Of a DNA stretch of 64,000 nucleotides, positions 44,630-54,002 are shown one piece after another. The stretch covers positions 1 through 64,000 of the forward strand of contig NZ_JPWF01000015.1 in assembly GCF_003326675.1 (NCBI RefSeq), given 5' to 3'. Origin of the DNA: Thalassospira profundimaris (GTDB lineage: Bacteria; Pseudomonadota; Alphaproteobacteria; Rhodospirillales; Thalassospiraceae). The notes beneath the pieces were generated by a model. The model was not told where the DNA came from, searched no databases, and worked only from the letters and a program-made list of their open reading frames with translations. The position numbers and the translations under genes are program-made. Each line of letters begins with the position of its first letter. The first letter of the stretch is position 1.

Positions 44630-44648
44630 CCGAATTGTCATAATTCGG
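44630..44648. repeat. Interspersed palindromic repeat, copy 3
   Basis: CCGAATTGTCATAATTCGG, identical to the core at 19106-19124, 58 bases after the tRNA. It may serve as the tRNA transcript's terminator hairpin, although no T-run follows. The rest of the gap to 44868 shows nothing further that I can support. Confidence 0.5.
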
Positions 44649-44868
44649 GATTGTCGAGTGCCAGAGTGCATGCGGATATAGCCTGAAGTTATCAAGATGA
44701 TCTATGTTGTGCCATCTGGTTTACAGTGACTGGCACAAATCATTCTGAGTTGTTGTAATATGAAAGCTATCTGAGTGAGAATTGACTTTAAGATTTGTAG
44801 TCACAATATCTAAAGCCTTACCATGCTGATGTAGCAAGGTTCCCCTCCTTCCCCGGAGATTTCCCAGA

Positions 44869-45807
44869 GTGTCTACAGGATCAGATTTTCCAAACCTTGT
44901 TTCTGGTTCCAACCAACAGAACAAGGTCCTCGTAGCAGATGACGATCCTATGATGGGGGAATTCCTTGGAGCAATTCTTGAGCAGATTGCAGATGTCACA
45001 GTAGTTTCATCCGGCGAAGCAGCGCTTAAAGCGCTTGAGACAGATGCATATGATGTCGTATTGCTGGATGTCGAAATGCCCGGAATGGGGGGGCTGGAAG
45101 CTTGCAAAGCAATTAAGTCTTCACCGGATACGTCGCACATCTCTGTCATTATTGTGACAGCTCGCATCGGCGACAAAATGGAAGTCGATGCCCTTGATCT
45201 TGGCGCAACAGATTTCATTGTGAAACCATTTGTTGCAAAAATCGTGCTGGCTCGCGTTCGTAACCATTTGATTATGCAAGCACAGGCACGTCAGCTGCGC
45301 CTGCTCTCGATGAGTGACGGGTTGACGGGTATCGCAAATCGGAGATGTTTCGATCAAACATTGGAAAATGAATGTAGCCGGGCAGCCCGGACAAATACGC
45401 CATTATCTTTACTGCTGATCGATGTCGACAGGTTCAAGCAATACAACGATCATTATGGCCACTCTCAAGGTGATGAATGCCTGAAAAAAATCGCGAAGGC
45501 ATTAACGCTCTCGGCACGCAGGGCGGGCGACCTTGTGGCACGGGTCGGGGGCGAAGAGTTTGCTTTCATCTTTCCCAACACAGATAAAGATAGCTTGATT
45601 GCTATTGCCCAAAGCGTGTCCATGCACGTGTCTGAACTTGCTCTTTCTCATATTGATGGTATCGACGGCAAGGTAACCATCAGCATTGGGGGAACAACGT
45701 TAGATGGCACCAATCAACCCATTTCTGGCAGCGCAATCTATATGAAAGCCGACGAGCTTCTTTACAAGGCAAAGGAAGCAGGTCGCAATTGCGCCGTTAT
45801 TGAATAA
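44869..45807 (+). CDS. Diguanylate cyclase with receiver domain (REC-GGDEF, PleD/WspR-like)
   Basis: A 312-residue protein starting at GTG. An N-terminal receiver domain has Asp in VVLLDVEMPGMGG (near residue 67) and Lys in FIVKPF. A GGDEF domain with the intact active site GGEEF (about residues 227-231) follows. RxxD (RAGD) lies five residues before it, the product-inhibition site. It makes cyclic di-GMP when phosphorylated. The hybrid kinase encoded just downstream (46026) is a natural partner. The last codons overlap a terminator hairpin. Confidence 0.92.
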   Translation: MSTGSDFPNLVSGSNQQNKVLVADDDPMMGEFLGAILEQIADVTVVSSGEAALKALETDAYDVVLLDVEMPGMGGLEACKAIKSSPDTSHISVIIVTARIGDKMEVDALDLGATDFIVKPFVAKIVLARVRNHLIMQAQARQLRLLSMSDGLTGIANRRCFDQTLENECSRAARTNTPLSLLLIDVDRFKQYNDHYGHSQGDECLKKIAKALTLSARRAGDLVARVGGEEFAFIFPNTDKDSLIAIAQSVSMHVSELALSHIDGIDGKVTISIGGTTLDGTNQPISGSAIYMKADELLYKAKEAGRNCAVIE

Positions 45808-45827
45808 CCTTGCCCGCAAGGTTATTC
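45802..45827 (+). terminator. Terminator hairpin overlapping the end of the cyclase gene
   Basis: GAATAACCTTG and CAAGGTTATTC, perfect 11-base stem with a CCCG loop, followed by GTTTCGTT. The stem includes the stop codon of the cyclase. Confidence 0.6.
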
Positions 45828-46025
45828 GTTTCGTTGGCTCTGCGATTGCAGCTTAAGCTTCTTTGCCGTGTCTCTTGTGCCTGTGTTAATCAAAGGTGCC
45901 GTGAGCGATAGCCTGCCAAGAGTATGTGATTACAAGAAAAATTTTCCCGCGGATTCAATTGCAACCCTTGTTTGTAAACGTATTCCTCCTAACATAATCT
46001 GAGTCACAAACCCGGGGGACGAGCG

Positions 46026-49000
46026 TTGGTTCACAGATTCCAGGAAGCTGCGGGCGAAGATGTCGCAGAAGGCAAGCCTGAAGTTACAAAGAGCAAGGCA
46101 AAACGTGGTAGCATAATCGTTTTGCCTTCAATCGTATTCGCCTTCGGTTTGCTGATAACGATTGCGACAAGCTGGTACTGGAATGTCAGCAATGAAAAAG
46201 CCGTCTCTGGTCAACTTGAGGAAATAACAAATCTCGCAGAGAGCTCAGTCAAAAACAGGTTTGAGCTTTATGAATATGGCCTGCGCGGCATGAGAGGCAC
46301 AATCCTCGCAACCTGGCCGGATCGTCTTAATCGTGGTGTTATTGAACGATATATTGCAAGCCGCGAAAACCAGCGAGAGTTCCCCGGAGCACGCGGTTTT
46401 GGCTTCATCAGATTGGTCCCACCAGAGGGATTAGAAGAGTTTTTGAAAGCTGCTCAGGCAGATGGAAGGCCCAACTTCGCCCTCCGCGAGCTGAATCAAA
46501 ACGACGGTGATCGCTTTATCATTCAATACATTTATCCGGAAGCTGGCAATGAAGGCGCAACCGGATTGGATATTGCGTCAGAAACAAACCGAAGAACTGC
46601 TGCAATGGATGCTGTCCTGAGCGGTGATGTTCGGCTCACTGAGCCGATTACGCTGGTTCAGGCCGATGGTAAGGTTGGTCGGGGATTCTTGATACTTTTG
46701 CCCGTGTACGAGGGCGACTTCCCCACAAATAATCCAAGTGAGCGACAGAAAGCCGCAATCGGCTGGTCCTACGCCCCCCTTGTCGTTGACGAGGTGTTGG
46801 CGAATTTGGGTGTTGGACTGGAAAATATTAGACTTTCCCTGACTGACAGCGCAGAAGACCATCCATTTTTCATCTCCGACACACATGAACAAAAGGCAAT
46901 AACCTCTCAAACGGAAACACGCCGCTTACAGGTTCTTGGTCGTGAATGGATGCTGCAAGTAAACGCGCTCCCCTCTTTTTATCAATCTCTAAACCTGCTG
47001 AGCGCATGGACTTTGGGGCTGATCGGAATGCTGCTATCAGCAGCCAGCGCCGGATTGACATGGTGGTATCTTCTTGCTCGGAAAGGGCACGAGGGCACCG
47101 AACTCGGGCAAGATGTCAGTTTTCGATCTTTTGTCCGTGACCCGCTTGCAAGATCCGTAATTTTGTTTGCTATCGTATTTGTAACGGTCGTCAGCGGAAC
47201 AGCTTGTGCGTATATTTGGCAAAACAAATGGCAGAAAACTGCAGATCAACTGACAGCCCGGACATCAGAAGCAACAGTAAGCTATCAAAATCAAATAGCA
47301 GACTACCAGTTGGCTTTGCGCTTTCTCTCTGCCAGCATTGAGGCATCTGATTTATTTCGGACAAAAGTCGCACAGGGGCTGGCCTCAGAAGAGGAACTTG
47401 ATGACTGGAGGCAGCAAGTCGAGAATTCCTTGTCTGCATTCATGCTGTCGTCTTCGCCTGTTTTTCAAGCACGGGTAATCGGGTTCGCTAACCAAGGCAA
47501 GGAACTGGTCCGTGTCGAGTATCAGGATGGTAAACTCATAACGGCGCCGGAAGAACGCCTGCAGAAAAAGGGCCAAGAGCCTTATATGCAGACGGGTCAC
47601 CAACTTAATCCGGGCTCTATGTGGACCTCGGACGTTACACTCAATCGGGAAAACGGTCAGATCGAGGAGCCCGAGCGACCCACTGTTCGCTTTTTCACTC
47701 CGATCTTTGCTGCGTCAGGGGAAAGGTTCGGTATTGTAATCCTCAATGTGGACTGGGGTAACTTTCTAAGTGAAGCACACTTAACAAGTGGCGATGTGTC
47801 CAGCTTCATCTTGAACGTCAGGGATGACTTTTTACTTCATCCGGACCCAGCGATGAGTTTCGCGTTCGAACGTTGGTCAGCACCAAGTTGGCGCAATATT
47901 TTCCAACAGTCTGGTTTGCCGTATGGCGCTCCTGAGAGCTTGGAGGGCTGGACGGATAACTCAGGTGCAGAATGGTTAACATCAAGCAGCACAATTGCGC
48001 CAAACGGCAATGAAAATCCGGGCGAAGTCACTCTGATTTATGCAAAGCCTCTGGGGGACATCATAGCGGATTTCCTGCGAGCAGCTCTGTTGAGTGTATC
48101 GCTGGTAACGATTTTTGGTGTGCTGTCTGTACTGGCGTATTTCTTTAGCTGGAAGAGAGGGCAGCGAGATCAGCTAATTCGACGTCAAATTGCAGCTACC
48201 CAAAGGTTAAGGTCGCAGGAGGGATTGCTTCGTGACATTCTTGGCTCTGCACCAGAGGCAATGATTGTCTGCAATCACGATGGTCGCATTGTTTTTGCGA
48301 ACCAGAGAACTTCAGACCTGTTCGGTTATACACTCGATGAGTTGACAGAGCTGCCGAGCGGTGCCCTCATCGCGGATGATTGCATCGCTCAATTCCGGAA
48401 GGATTTCGACAGCTACTTGAAAACCTCCGCTAACGTTTCTACGGCAGAAAATTTGGAACTGGACGCTGTAAGGAAAGACAAGACGGATTTTCCTGCAAAG
48501 GTTCAAATGGCTGCTGTCGATTTCGAAGAGAAGTACCTGCTTGTATTGTCAGTCCGCGACCTGACCGAAGAGCTGAGAGCGAAAGAAACGTTGACTGTTG
48601 CGAAAGAGGCGGCTGAGCAGGCTAGTGTTGCCAAGGGTGCGTTCATGGCAAATATAAGCCACGAAATTCGGACACCGCTAAATGCGATTTTAGGGCTGAC
48701 CACCCTTCTGATCGACGGAAAAGCTTCAGACGAACAACGCGATTTTCTGAACAAAATTAATCTTGCTGGCCGTTCGTTGCTTGGCATCGTGAATAATGTT
48801 CTTGATCTTTCAAAGATTGAGGCAAACGAGATGGCACTCGATGAGGTCATTTTCTCGCCGCGAGATCAGATCGGTGATCTAATTACAATCTATGAGACAC
48901 AGGCGTCAGTCGCCAATCTCGAATTCAAAGTGGATATAGCAGAAAACCTGCCAGAGACGGTTTTGGGTGATAGCAACCGCCTTGGTCAGATTCTAACCAA

Positions 49001-50657
49001 TCTTGTCGGGAACGCTATCAAGTTTACGGAGAAGGGCTCTGTAACCCTTCGGGCAGAACTGCTGCCAACTGAGCGAAATGAGGGTAATCATACGGTCAAC
49101 CTGAGATTTTCAGTGATTGATACTGGTATTGGTGTGCCTATTGATAAGCAGGAGAAGCTGTTTAAGCCATTCTCCCAGGCTGACAGCTCGACATCGCGAA
49201 AGTTCGGGGGTACAGGGCTTGGCCTGTCAATTGTCAATCAATTTGTTGCCTTGATGGGGGGGCGGCTTGGATTGGACAGCGAAGACGGAAAAGGCAGCAG
49301 GTTTTGGGTGGAATTGCCGTTCCGGCGCGTCGCCGAGGGTACCTTGTATCCGCCGGAAAAATCATCAGCTTCTCTTCTGGTCTTCCTGGTTGAAGATAAT
49401 GAAACAGAGCGATTGAGATTAACCAATTTGATCATATCGCTTGGCTGGGACGCTGTTGCAATGACAACAGGTACGGAGCTTGTTGATGAATATCTCCGTC
49501 GAGTATCCGAGAACATCGTGCTTCCCGATGTGTTGATTGTCGACTGGCAATTACCGGAGCTGGATGGCGTCTCCGCACTGAGCCGGTTGGCTGAGCAATT
49601 AGGTGAAAGCAACCTGCCCGCTGCCTTGATGATATCGGTATTCGATAGCGAGAAAATTGCAGAAATCGACACAAAACATCTCGCAGATCAAATCATTACA
49701 AAACCCATTGATGGATCAACGTTGTTCAATGCAGTGAACGACATTGTTTCTGCACGCACTGGCCGTAAGGATCACGTTCTGGAAATTACCAACACAGAAA
49801 CGCTAGATGCCAACTGGCTGCCCGATATCAAAACGTTGGTGGTGGACGACAGCAAGTTAAACTTGGAGGTTGCGACCCATCTTCTATCAAATTCCGGTGC
49901 AATTGTGACTGCGGTCGAAAGTGGTGAACAATGTCTTGCCCTGCTTCGTGCGCAACCGGAAAAGTTCGATGTCGTTCTGATGGATGTACAAATGCCGGGG
50001 ATGGATGGGTACGAAACGACCAAACGTATTCGGACGGAGTTGGGCTTGCACACCCTGCCGGTTTTAGCACTGACTGCCGGGGCTTTGCTTGAGGAAAGAA
50101 AGCTGGCGCTTGCTGCCGGTATGAATGATTTTCTGACAAAGCCAATTGAACCGCGCCAACTCATTCAGCGGGTACGGAAAGCAGCGGAAAACGCCAATGG
50201 CAGCACGATTCCGGTCACGGCCCGAGCCAGTAAAAATGATGTGATCATAGCTGCCGACGTTGCGCAAGAAGTGATCTCATTGCCAGAGAGCAAGGCGATC
50301 CCAGAAGACACTTCTGAACTTCCGATTTGGGATCGTAATCATGCCTTGGATCTTGCCGGAGGCAATGAACCGCTATTGAAACGGCTAGCCGAATTATACC
50401 CTCCTCAGGTCCGGCAACAGATCATCGAAGTGCAGAATGGCGTTGCCGACAACGACACTGACTTGGCAGCAAGGAGCTTGCATATCTTGCAGGGTTCATC
50501 GTCTCAGATCGGTGCGCAACGTGTCGCTGATCTTGCAAGGAACCTCGAAAAAACGACAAGAGAACAGGGTATTAGTGAATTGCTACAGCAAATTGAATAT
50601 CTGAGTAAACTTGTCGAAGAAACAGCAAGTGTGATTGAAAAAGCTTTTGCTGATTAG
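46026..50657 (+). CDS. Large membrane hybrid sensor kinase (CHASE, second extracytoplasmic sensor, PAS, HisKA, HATPase, two REC, Hpt)
   Basis: A 1543-residue protein. Membrane segments lie near residues 29-50, 325-350, 378-400 and 675-705. The first periplasmic part (about 55-320) resembles a CHASE domain (ESSVKNRFELYEYGLRGMRG). A second extracytoplasmic sensor region lies at about 405-670. PAS is near 725-840, then HisKA with His near 879 (ANISHEIRTPLNAILGL) and an ATPase domain with GNAIKFTEKG and FGGTGLGLSI. Receiver domains have Asp near 1172 (VDWQLPELDG) and 1319 (LMDVQMPGMDG). The C-terminal Hpt has His near 1486 (LHILQGSSSQIGA; Gln replaces the usual Lys). It contains a full phosphorelay in one chain. 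The start is a TTG, so the exact N-terminus is uncertain. Confidence 0.9.
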   Translation: MVHRFQEAAGEDVAEGKPEVTKSKAKRGSIIVLPSIVFAFGLLITIATSWYWNVSNEKAVSGQLEEITNLAESSVKNRFELYEYGLRGMRGTILATWPDRLNRGVIERYIASRENQREFPGARGFGFIRLVPPEGLEEFLKAAQADGRPNFALRELNQNDGDRFIIQYIYPEAGNEGATGLDIASETNRRTAAMDAVLSGDVRLTEPITLVQADGKVGRGFLILLPVYEGDFPTNNPSERQKAAIGWSYAPLVVDEVLANLGVGLENIRLSLTDSAEDHPFFISDTHEQKAITSQTETRRLQVLGREWMLQVNALPSFYQSLNLLSAWTLGLIGMLLSAASAGLTWWYLLARKGHEGTELGQDVSFRSFVRDPLARSVILFAIVFVTVVSGTACAYIWQNKWQKTADQLTARTSEATVSYQNQIADYQLALRFLSASIEASDLFRTKVAQGLASEEELDDWRQQVENSLSAFMLSSSPVFQARVIGFANQGKELVRVEYQDGKLITAPEERLQKKGQEPYMQTGHQLNPGSMWTSDVTLNRENGQIEEPERPTVRFFTPIFAASGERFGIVILNVDWGNFLSEAHLTSGDVSSFILNVRDDFLLHPDPAMSFAFERWSAPSWRNIFQQSGLPYGAPESLEGWTDNSGAEWLTSSSTIAPNGNENPGEVTLIYAKPLGDIIADFLRAALLSVSLVTIFGVLSVLAYFFSWKRGQRDQLIRRQIAATQRLRSQEGLLRDILGSAPEAMIVCNHDGRIVFANQRTSDLFGYTLDELTELPSGALIADDCIAQFRKDFDSYLKTSANVSTAENLELDAVRKDKTDFPAKVQMAAVDFEEKYLLVLSVRDLTEELRAKETLTVAKEAAEQASVAKGAFMANISHEIRTPLNAILGLTTLLIDGKASDEQRDFLNKINLAGRSLLGIVNNVLDLSKIEANEMALDEVIFSPRDQIGDLITIYETQASVANLEFKVDIAENLPETVLGDSNRLGQILTNLVGNAIKFTEKGSVTLRAELLPTERNEGNHTVNLRFSVIDTGIGVPIDKQEKLFKPFSQADSSTSRKFGGTGLGLSIVNQFVALMGGRLGLDSEDGKGSRFWVELPFRRVAEGTLYPPEKSSASLLVFLVEDNETERLRLTNLIISLGWDAVAMTTGTELVDEYLRRVSENIVLPDVLIVDWQLPELDGVSALSRLAEQLGESNLPAALMISVFDSEKIAEIDTKHLADQIITKPIDGSTLFNAVNDIVSARTGRKDHVLEITNTETLDANWLPDIKTLVVDDSKLNLEVATHLLSNSGAIVTAVESGEQCLALLRAQPEKFDVVLMDVQMPGMDGYETTKRIRTELGLHTLPVLALTAGALLEERKLALAAGMNDFLTKPIEPRQLIQRVRKAAENANGSTIPVTARASKNDVIIAADVAQEVISLPESKAIPEDTSELPIWDRNHALDLAGGNEPLLKRLAELYPPQVRQQIIEVQNGVADNDTDLAARSLHILQGSSSQIGAQRVADLARNLEKTTREQGISELLQQIEYLSKLVEETASVIEKAFAD

Positions 50658-50749
50658 TGTCAAAGATAAGTTCTAACAATTAGATAGAGCGAGCTACTGA
50701 ACATGCTGCGGGCTACTGTTGCAGATCTTGGCCCGCGGTGAGCCGAGCA

Positions 50750-52801
50750 TCAGTATGGCTTACTAGTCGCTTCAGTTAGTACATAGCTGCGCATCAGATG
50801 TATGGCTTTTACCGCTTCATCAAATCGCGGACCAAACTCCTGCAGTGCGTTCTTGGCAGCTTGTGAAAGCTCTTCCCCCGGTGTGGCAAAATCCAGAACT
50901 TTGACCAGCTTGTCAATTTGCTGAGCTGTTTTAGAATCTCCAAGCAGCCCCAGCATGCCCCCAACCATCTGTAATTCGCGCCGCAGATCATCGGTTATTG
51001 ATGTCTGCGCCTGTTCTCCAAAATGGCCTTTGATCCGTTCTGCTTCTAGGAGAAAGCTGTCGAGTACATTGATATAGCTATCAACATTCCCATCAAGTGA
51101 CTTTAACGACGCGTTGATATCCAGACCCAGTTCGTTTGCGAGTTCCGTGACACGCCGAGACAAGTTCAGTGTTTCCGATGCGGAGCGCATGATGCTTCGT
51201 TTCCTGATTTGCAGTAACAGCGTGTCGATCAGTTCCCGGGCCAAGAAAGGTTTTTGTACGACATCCATTGCGCCAGCTTTGAAGCATTCCCGGCGAATTG
51301 CTTCGGACGTATTAGCTGTCATCAGAACAATCGGAAGATTTCGATAGCCGAGTGAACGAACTTTAGAAACAGTGGTGATGCCATCCAAATCAGGCATTTG
51401 GATATCCATCAGAACCATATCAAGCACTTCGCCTGATGCCTGGATTGCCGCAATCGCGGCATAGCCGCCGGTTGCAGTATTCACAGTGGCGCCGTGAAGA
51501 GACAAAAGTTCTCTGGCCACCTCCAGATTTATCGGGTTGTCGTCAACGACAAGAATCTTTTTCCCTGCAAAGCCGTCAATTTCATCCACGGACGCGTTTG
51601 GAACTGTTTCTGTCACATCGGGTTCGTATTGATGAGCCGTTGCATCAATCACTGCATCTAGAAGCATTGAAAGGCTGATTGGTTTGGTGATGAAGCCGTT
51701 CAAGACCTCATTCCGCTCTTGGTTGCTTTTTGAGAGATATTCATGATTGTGCGCCGAGATCATCACGATAATCGGCAGGTTGCCTCCAGCGATTTCTGAT
51801 CGAATGCGCTTGCTGGTTTCCCAGCCATCCGCATCTGGCATCCGCCAATCAACAAGCACGATGTCATAGGCCGCATGTAGTCCAGATTTAAACTTCATCA
51901 TATGGATTGCAGCTTCGCCGGAGGCCGCAACATCCGCTTGCCAACCAATTGTATGCGCAAGTTCCTGAAGCACTTCACGTGAAACAGGGTTGTCATCAAT
52001 GATCAAGGTGCGCAGATTTTTGAGATAGCTTGGTACGACATACCCAGATACAAGATCATCAACGACAATCTGATCGGTGGAAAATCTGAATCCTGTGCCG
52101 CCTCCGGGGAATTCACCGATTTCGAGGTCTGCCTGAACTGTTTTTGCTAGCCGTCGGGCAATTTCTAGATCCAGACTGATGTTTTTCTTGTCATACGACG
52201 AAGTATATTCCTCGCGGTCATTCCCGGTCTTGCGCCGCGACACTTCAATTACAAGCATCGGGTCTTTGTTCGAAATTTCTTCAATGCGTGTCTTTACTAC
52301 GATGCAGCAATCATGGCACGCACGGATGATATGATTCACCAAGTGGAAAATAAGTTTTTCGAGAACATCTCGTGGGAAAGAAATAACCCGTGCAATTGTG
52401 TGGTCGGTATCATAGAGCACCTCGAAGGTGTCAGTGTCCGAACGCATATTCAGTTTGCGCGATATGCTACTAAGCAATTGATCGATGCTGAATTTTTGGA
52501 CATCAAGCCGAGCTGTATGTTCTTCGAAATCAAAGAAGCTTATTAATGTGTCTACGGTGGAAATGACACGCTCCGTTGAAAACTCAAGGGTGCCCATGTA
52601 TTTTTGCTGTTGTTCGAGACTTGATGAGGATTTCAATAGTTCAATCATCCCCAGCAGGCCTTGCAGCTCTGTGCGCAATCCGTGATTAAGGTCCTTTAAC
52701 AAGGAACGATCATCGTCATGAACTTTTGACGCTTCAATCAGGCCCAGTCTCTGAGCTTCAAGTGATTTAACCGCGCCCTGTGTGTCAGCAATCTCGATCA
52801 A
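50750..52801 (-). CDS. Hybrid kinase, catalytic and receiver part (separated from its sensor by one stop codon)
   Basis: 683 residues from a TTG. HisKA with His in DLNHGLRTELQGLLGMIELL (near residue 40). The ATPase-like domain is poorly conserved: no clear DxGxG box, but GGGTGFRFS remains. Two receiver domains have Asp in VLVDWRMPDADG and VLMDIQMPDLDG, followed by a helical C-terminal region resembling Hpt but without an obvious His motif. The frame continues upstream without a break except for one TAG (52835-52837) into the membrane/PAS part at 52835-53353. Either a recent nonsense mutation split the gene, or the product restarts at an internal codon. Confidence 0.8.
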   Translation of the reverse strand: MIEIADTQGAVKSLEAQRLGLIEASKVHDDDRSLLKDLNHGLRTELQGLLGMIELLKSSSSLEQQQKYMGTLEFSTERVISTVDTLISFFDFEEHTARLDVQKFSIDQLLSSISRKLNMRSDTDTFEVLYDTDHTIARVISFPRDVLEKLIFHLVNHIIRACHDCCIVVKTRIEEISNKDPMLVIEVSRRKTGNDREEYTSSYDKKNISLDLEIARRLAKTVQADLEIGEFPGGGTGFRFSTDQIVVDDLVSGYVVPSYLKNLRTLIIDDNPVSREVLQELAHTIGWQADVAASGEAAIHMMKFKSGLHAAYDIVLVDWRMPDADGWETSKRIRSEIAGGNLPIIVMISAHNHEYLSKSNQERNEVLNGFITKPISLSMLLDAVIDATAHQYEPDVTETVPNASVDEIDGFAGKKILVVDDNPINLEVARELLSLHGATVNTATGGYAAIAAIQASGEVLDMVLMDIQMPDLDGITTVSKVRSLGYRNLPIVLMTANTSEAIRRECFKAGAMDVVQKPFLARELIDTLLLQIRKRSIMRSASETLNLSRRVTELANELGLDINASLKSLDGNVDSYINVLDSFLLEAERIKGHFGEQAQTSITDDLRRELQMVGGMLGLLGDSKTAQQIDKLVKVLDFATPGEELSQAAKNALQEFGPRFDEAVKAIHLMRSYVLTEATSKPY

Positions 52802-52834
52802 AACTGACCGCTCAAATTCGCTTGGGTAAGGGAG

Positions 52835-53353
52835 CTAGGTGAAGTGGAATGTTCCGGTGCTCTTGACCTCTCCTCTAAGGAGTATGTCACCCGTTCCATA
52901 CATCGATATGCCGATGGGTACTTCCTGAACGCTCTGGCTCCACAGGTCGTCAAGCACAGAGTTTTCACTGAAGGCAATGTGTCCATCGATGAGGCGGGTT
53001 ATGGATATGCCCCAAAGGTTTTCTAACGCAGTGTTTGCGTCCACAACCCGACGTGCGCCATTGATCAACAAGCAAGGTGCAGTGACGGTATGGATGTACT
53101 CACCAATAACTGAAGGACTGTAAGTGTTATCAAGTGGATTAACTGCCAGCGCCTCAGTTGTGGGCTCTGATTTCCGATTGGAAAAGCGGCCAGAAATGTA
53201 GGCCAGAACCCAGATCATCAGAATAACGATCAAGGATAAGACTGGGTTGTCATAAATCCAGTTTGGCATAAGAAACGCCAAGGCTGCCGCAACGATTGCG
53301 ACAACCGCCCCGAGCGCTAATCCTGGGTGGCCAAGGAGCACTTCTTTCTCCAC
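52835..53353 (-). CDS. Membrane-anchored PAS-like sensor part of the split hybrid kinase
   Basis: 172 residues: two N-terminal membrane segments (LALGAVVAIVAAALAFLM and PVLSLIVILMIWVLAYI) and a PAS-like domain (VTAPCLLINGARRVVDANTALENLWG). It ends at a TAG and is in the same frame as the kinase part at 50750-52801, 33 bases away. Joined, the protein would be about 867 residues: sensor, coiled coil, HisKA, ATPase, two receivers. Convergent with the large kinase at 46026. Confidence 0.75.
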   Translation of the reverse strand: MEKEVLLGHPGLALGAVVAIVAAALAFLMPNWIYDNPVLSLIVILMIWVLAYISGRFSNRKSEPTTEALAVNPLDNTYSPSVIGEYIHTVTAPCLLINGARRVVDANTALENLWGISITRLIDGHIAFSENSVLDDLWSQSVQEVPIGISMYGTGDILLRGEVKSTGTFHFT

Positions 53354-53401
53354 TTCAATAACTTACGAGTATCATATTGTAGTGGATTGAGGCTGTTCAA
53401 G

Positions 53402-53427
53402 CCATACTACTCTTCGGGGTAGTATGG
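53402..53427. terminator. UUCG-loop hairpin in the gap before the split kinase
   Basis: CCATACTACTC and GGGTAGTATGG enclose a TTCG tetraloop, 11 pairs with one wobble. TTTC follows on the plus strand. It lies upstream of the minus-strand kinase start and may be a terminator for read-through or a leader structure. The remaining gap to 53954 is AT-rich without a gene that I can support. Confidence 0.45.
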
Positions 53428-53954
53428 TTTCTGATTGCAGTGTTTTAATGCGGTGCCAAATCTTTCAGGAAGCATGACAGCGCGCGTACAGTGATTGAAT
53501 GTAATCGTGCAAAAAATATTTGAAATATGACTGTGCTAAGGAAGAGATAGTTGGGTTGGTTGGACATGAGTTAGAGAGATTATCGGCTTTCAATTCACGT
53601 CGATATATCCCTCTGGAGTTAAAGGCGTTTCAATTTATTAGCAAGTTTTGGCAGAGATAACGCACTCTCCGATTGCATGTGTCTTATCTCTGCTCTCAAC
53701 TGAACCGATTTTTGCCAGGTTGTGCCAATCAAAATTATTAATGCATTGATTTCTTCGGAATTTGAAGGCAACTTTTGTGTTGCCTGACAAGTACTTTCTG
53801 CGTTTGCTCACAGCTATATTGCTTCTATTTTCCGAACCAACTTCAACTTCCGTACTTACTGCTCACCTTGGCGTAGTTAGCGATTATAGCTCAGTTTGAA
53901 TTGTTGTAGAGATTTTAAAAAATTGTAGAGATGGTCGATCGTGTTCAGATTAAG

Positions 53955-53983
53955 GGCCGATCAAGTTGATTGTGTGATCGGCC
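53955..53983. terminator. Hairpin downstream of the lactonase-like gene
   Basis: GGCCGATCA and TGATCGGCC form a perfect 9-base stem with an 11-base loop, 19 bases beyond the stop of the minus-strand gene at 54003. T-runs are weak on both sides. Probable terminator of the MFS-hydrolase operon. Confidence 0.5.
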
Positions 53984-54002
53984 TTTGTGTTAGACGTTTC
54001 TA

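Noticed and set aside
50658-50749. Small gene between the two convergent kinase genes
   Set aside because: Only 92 bases; it holds at most a weak GC-rich stem (GCGGGC with GCCCGC) that could be a terminator, not a gene.
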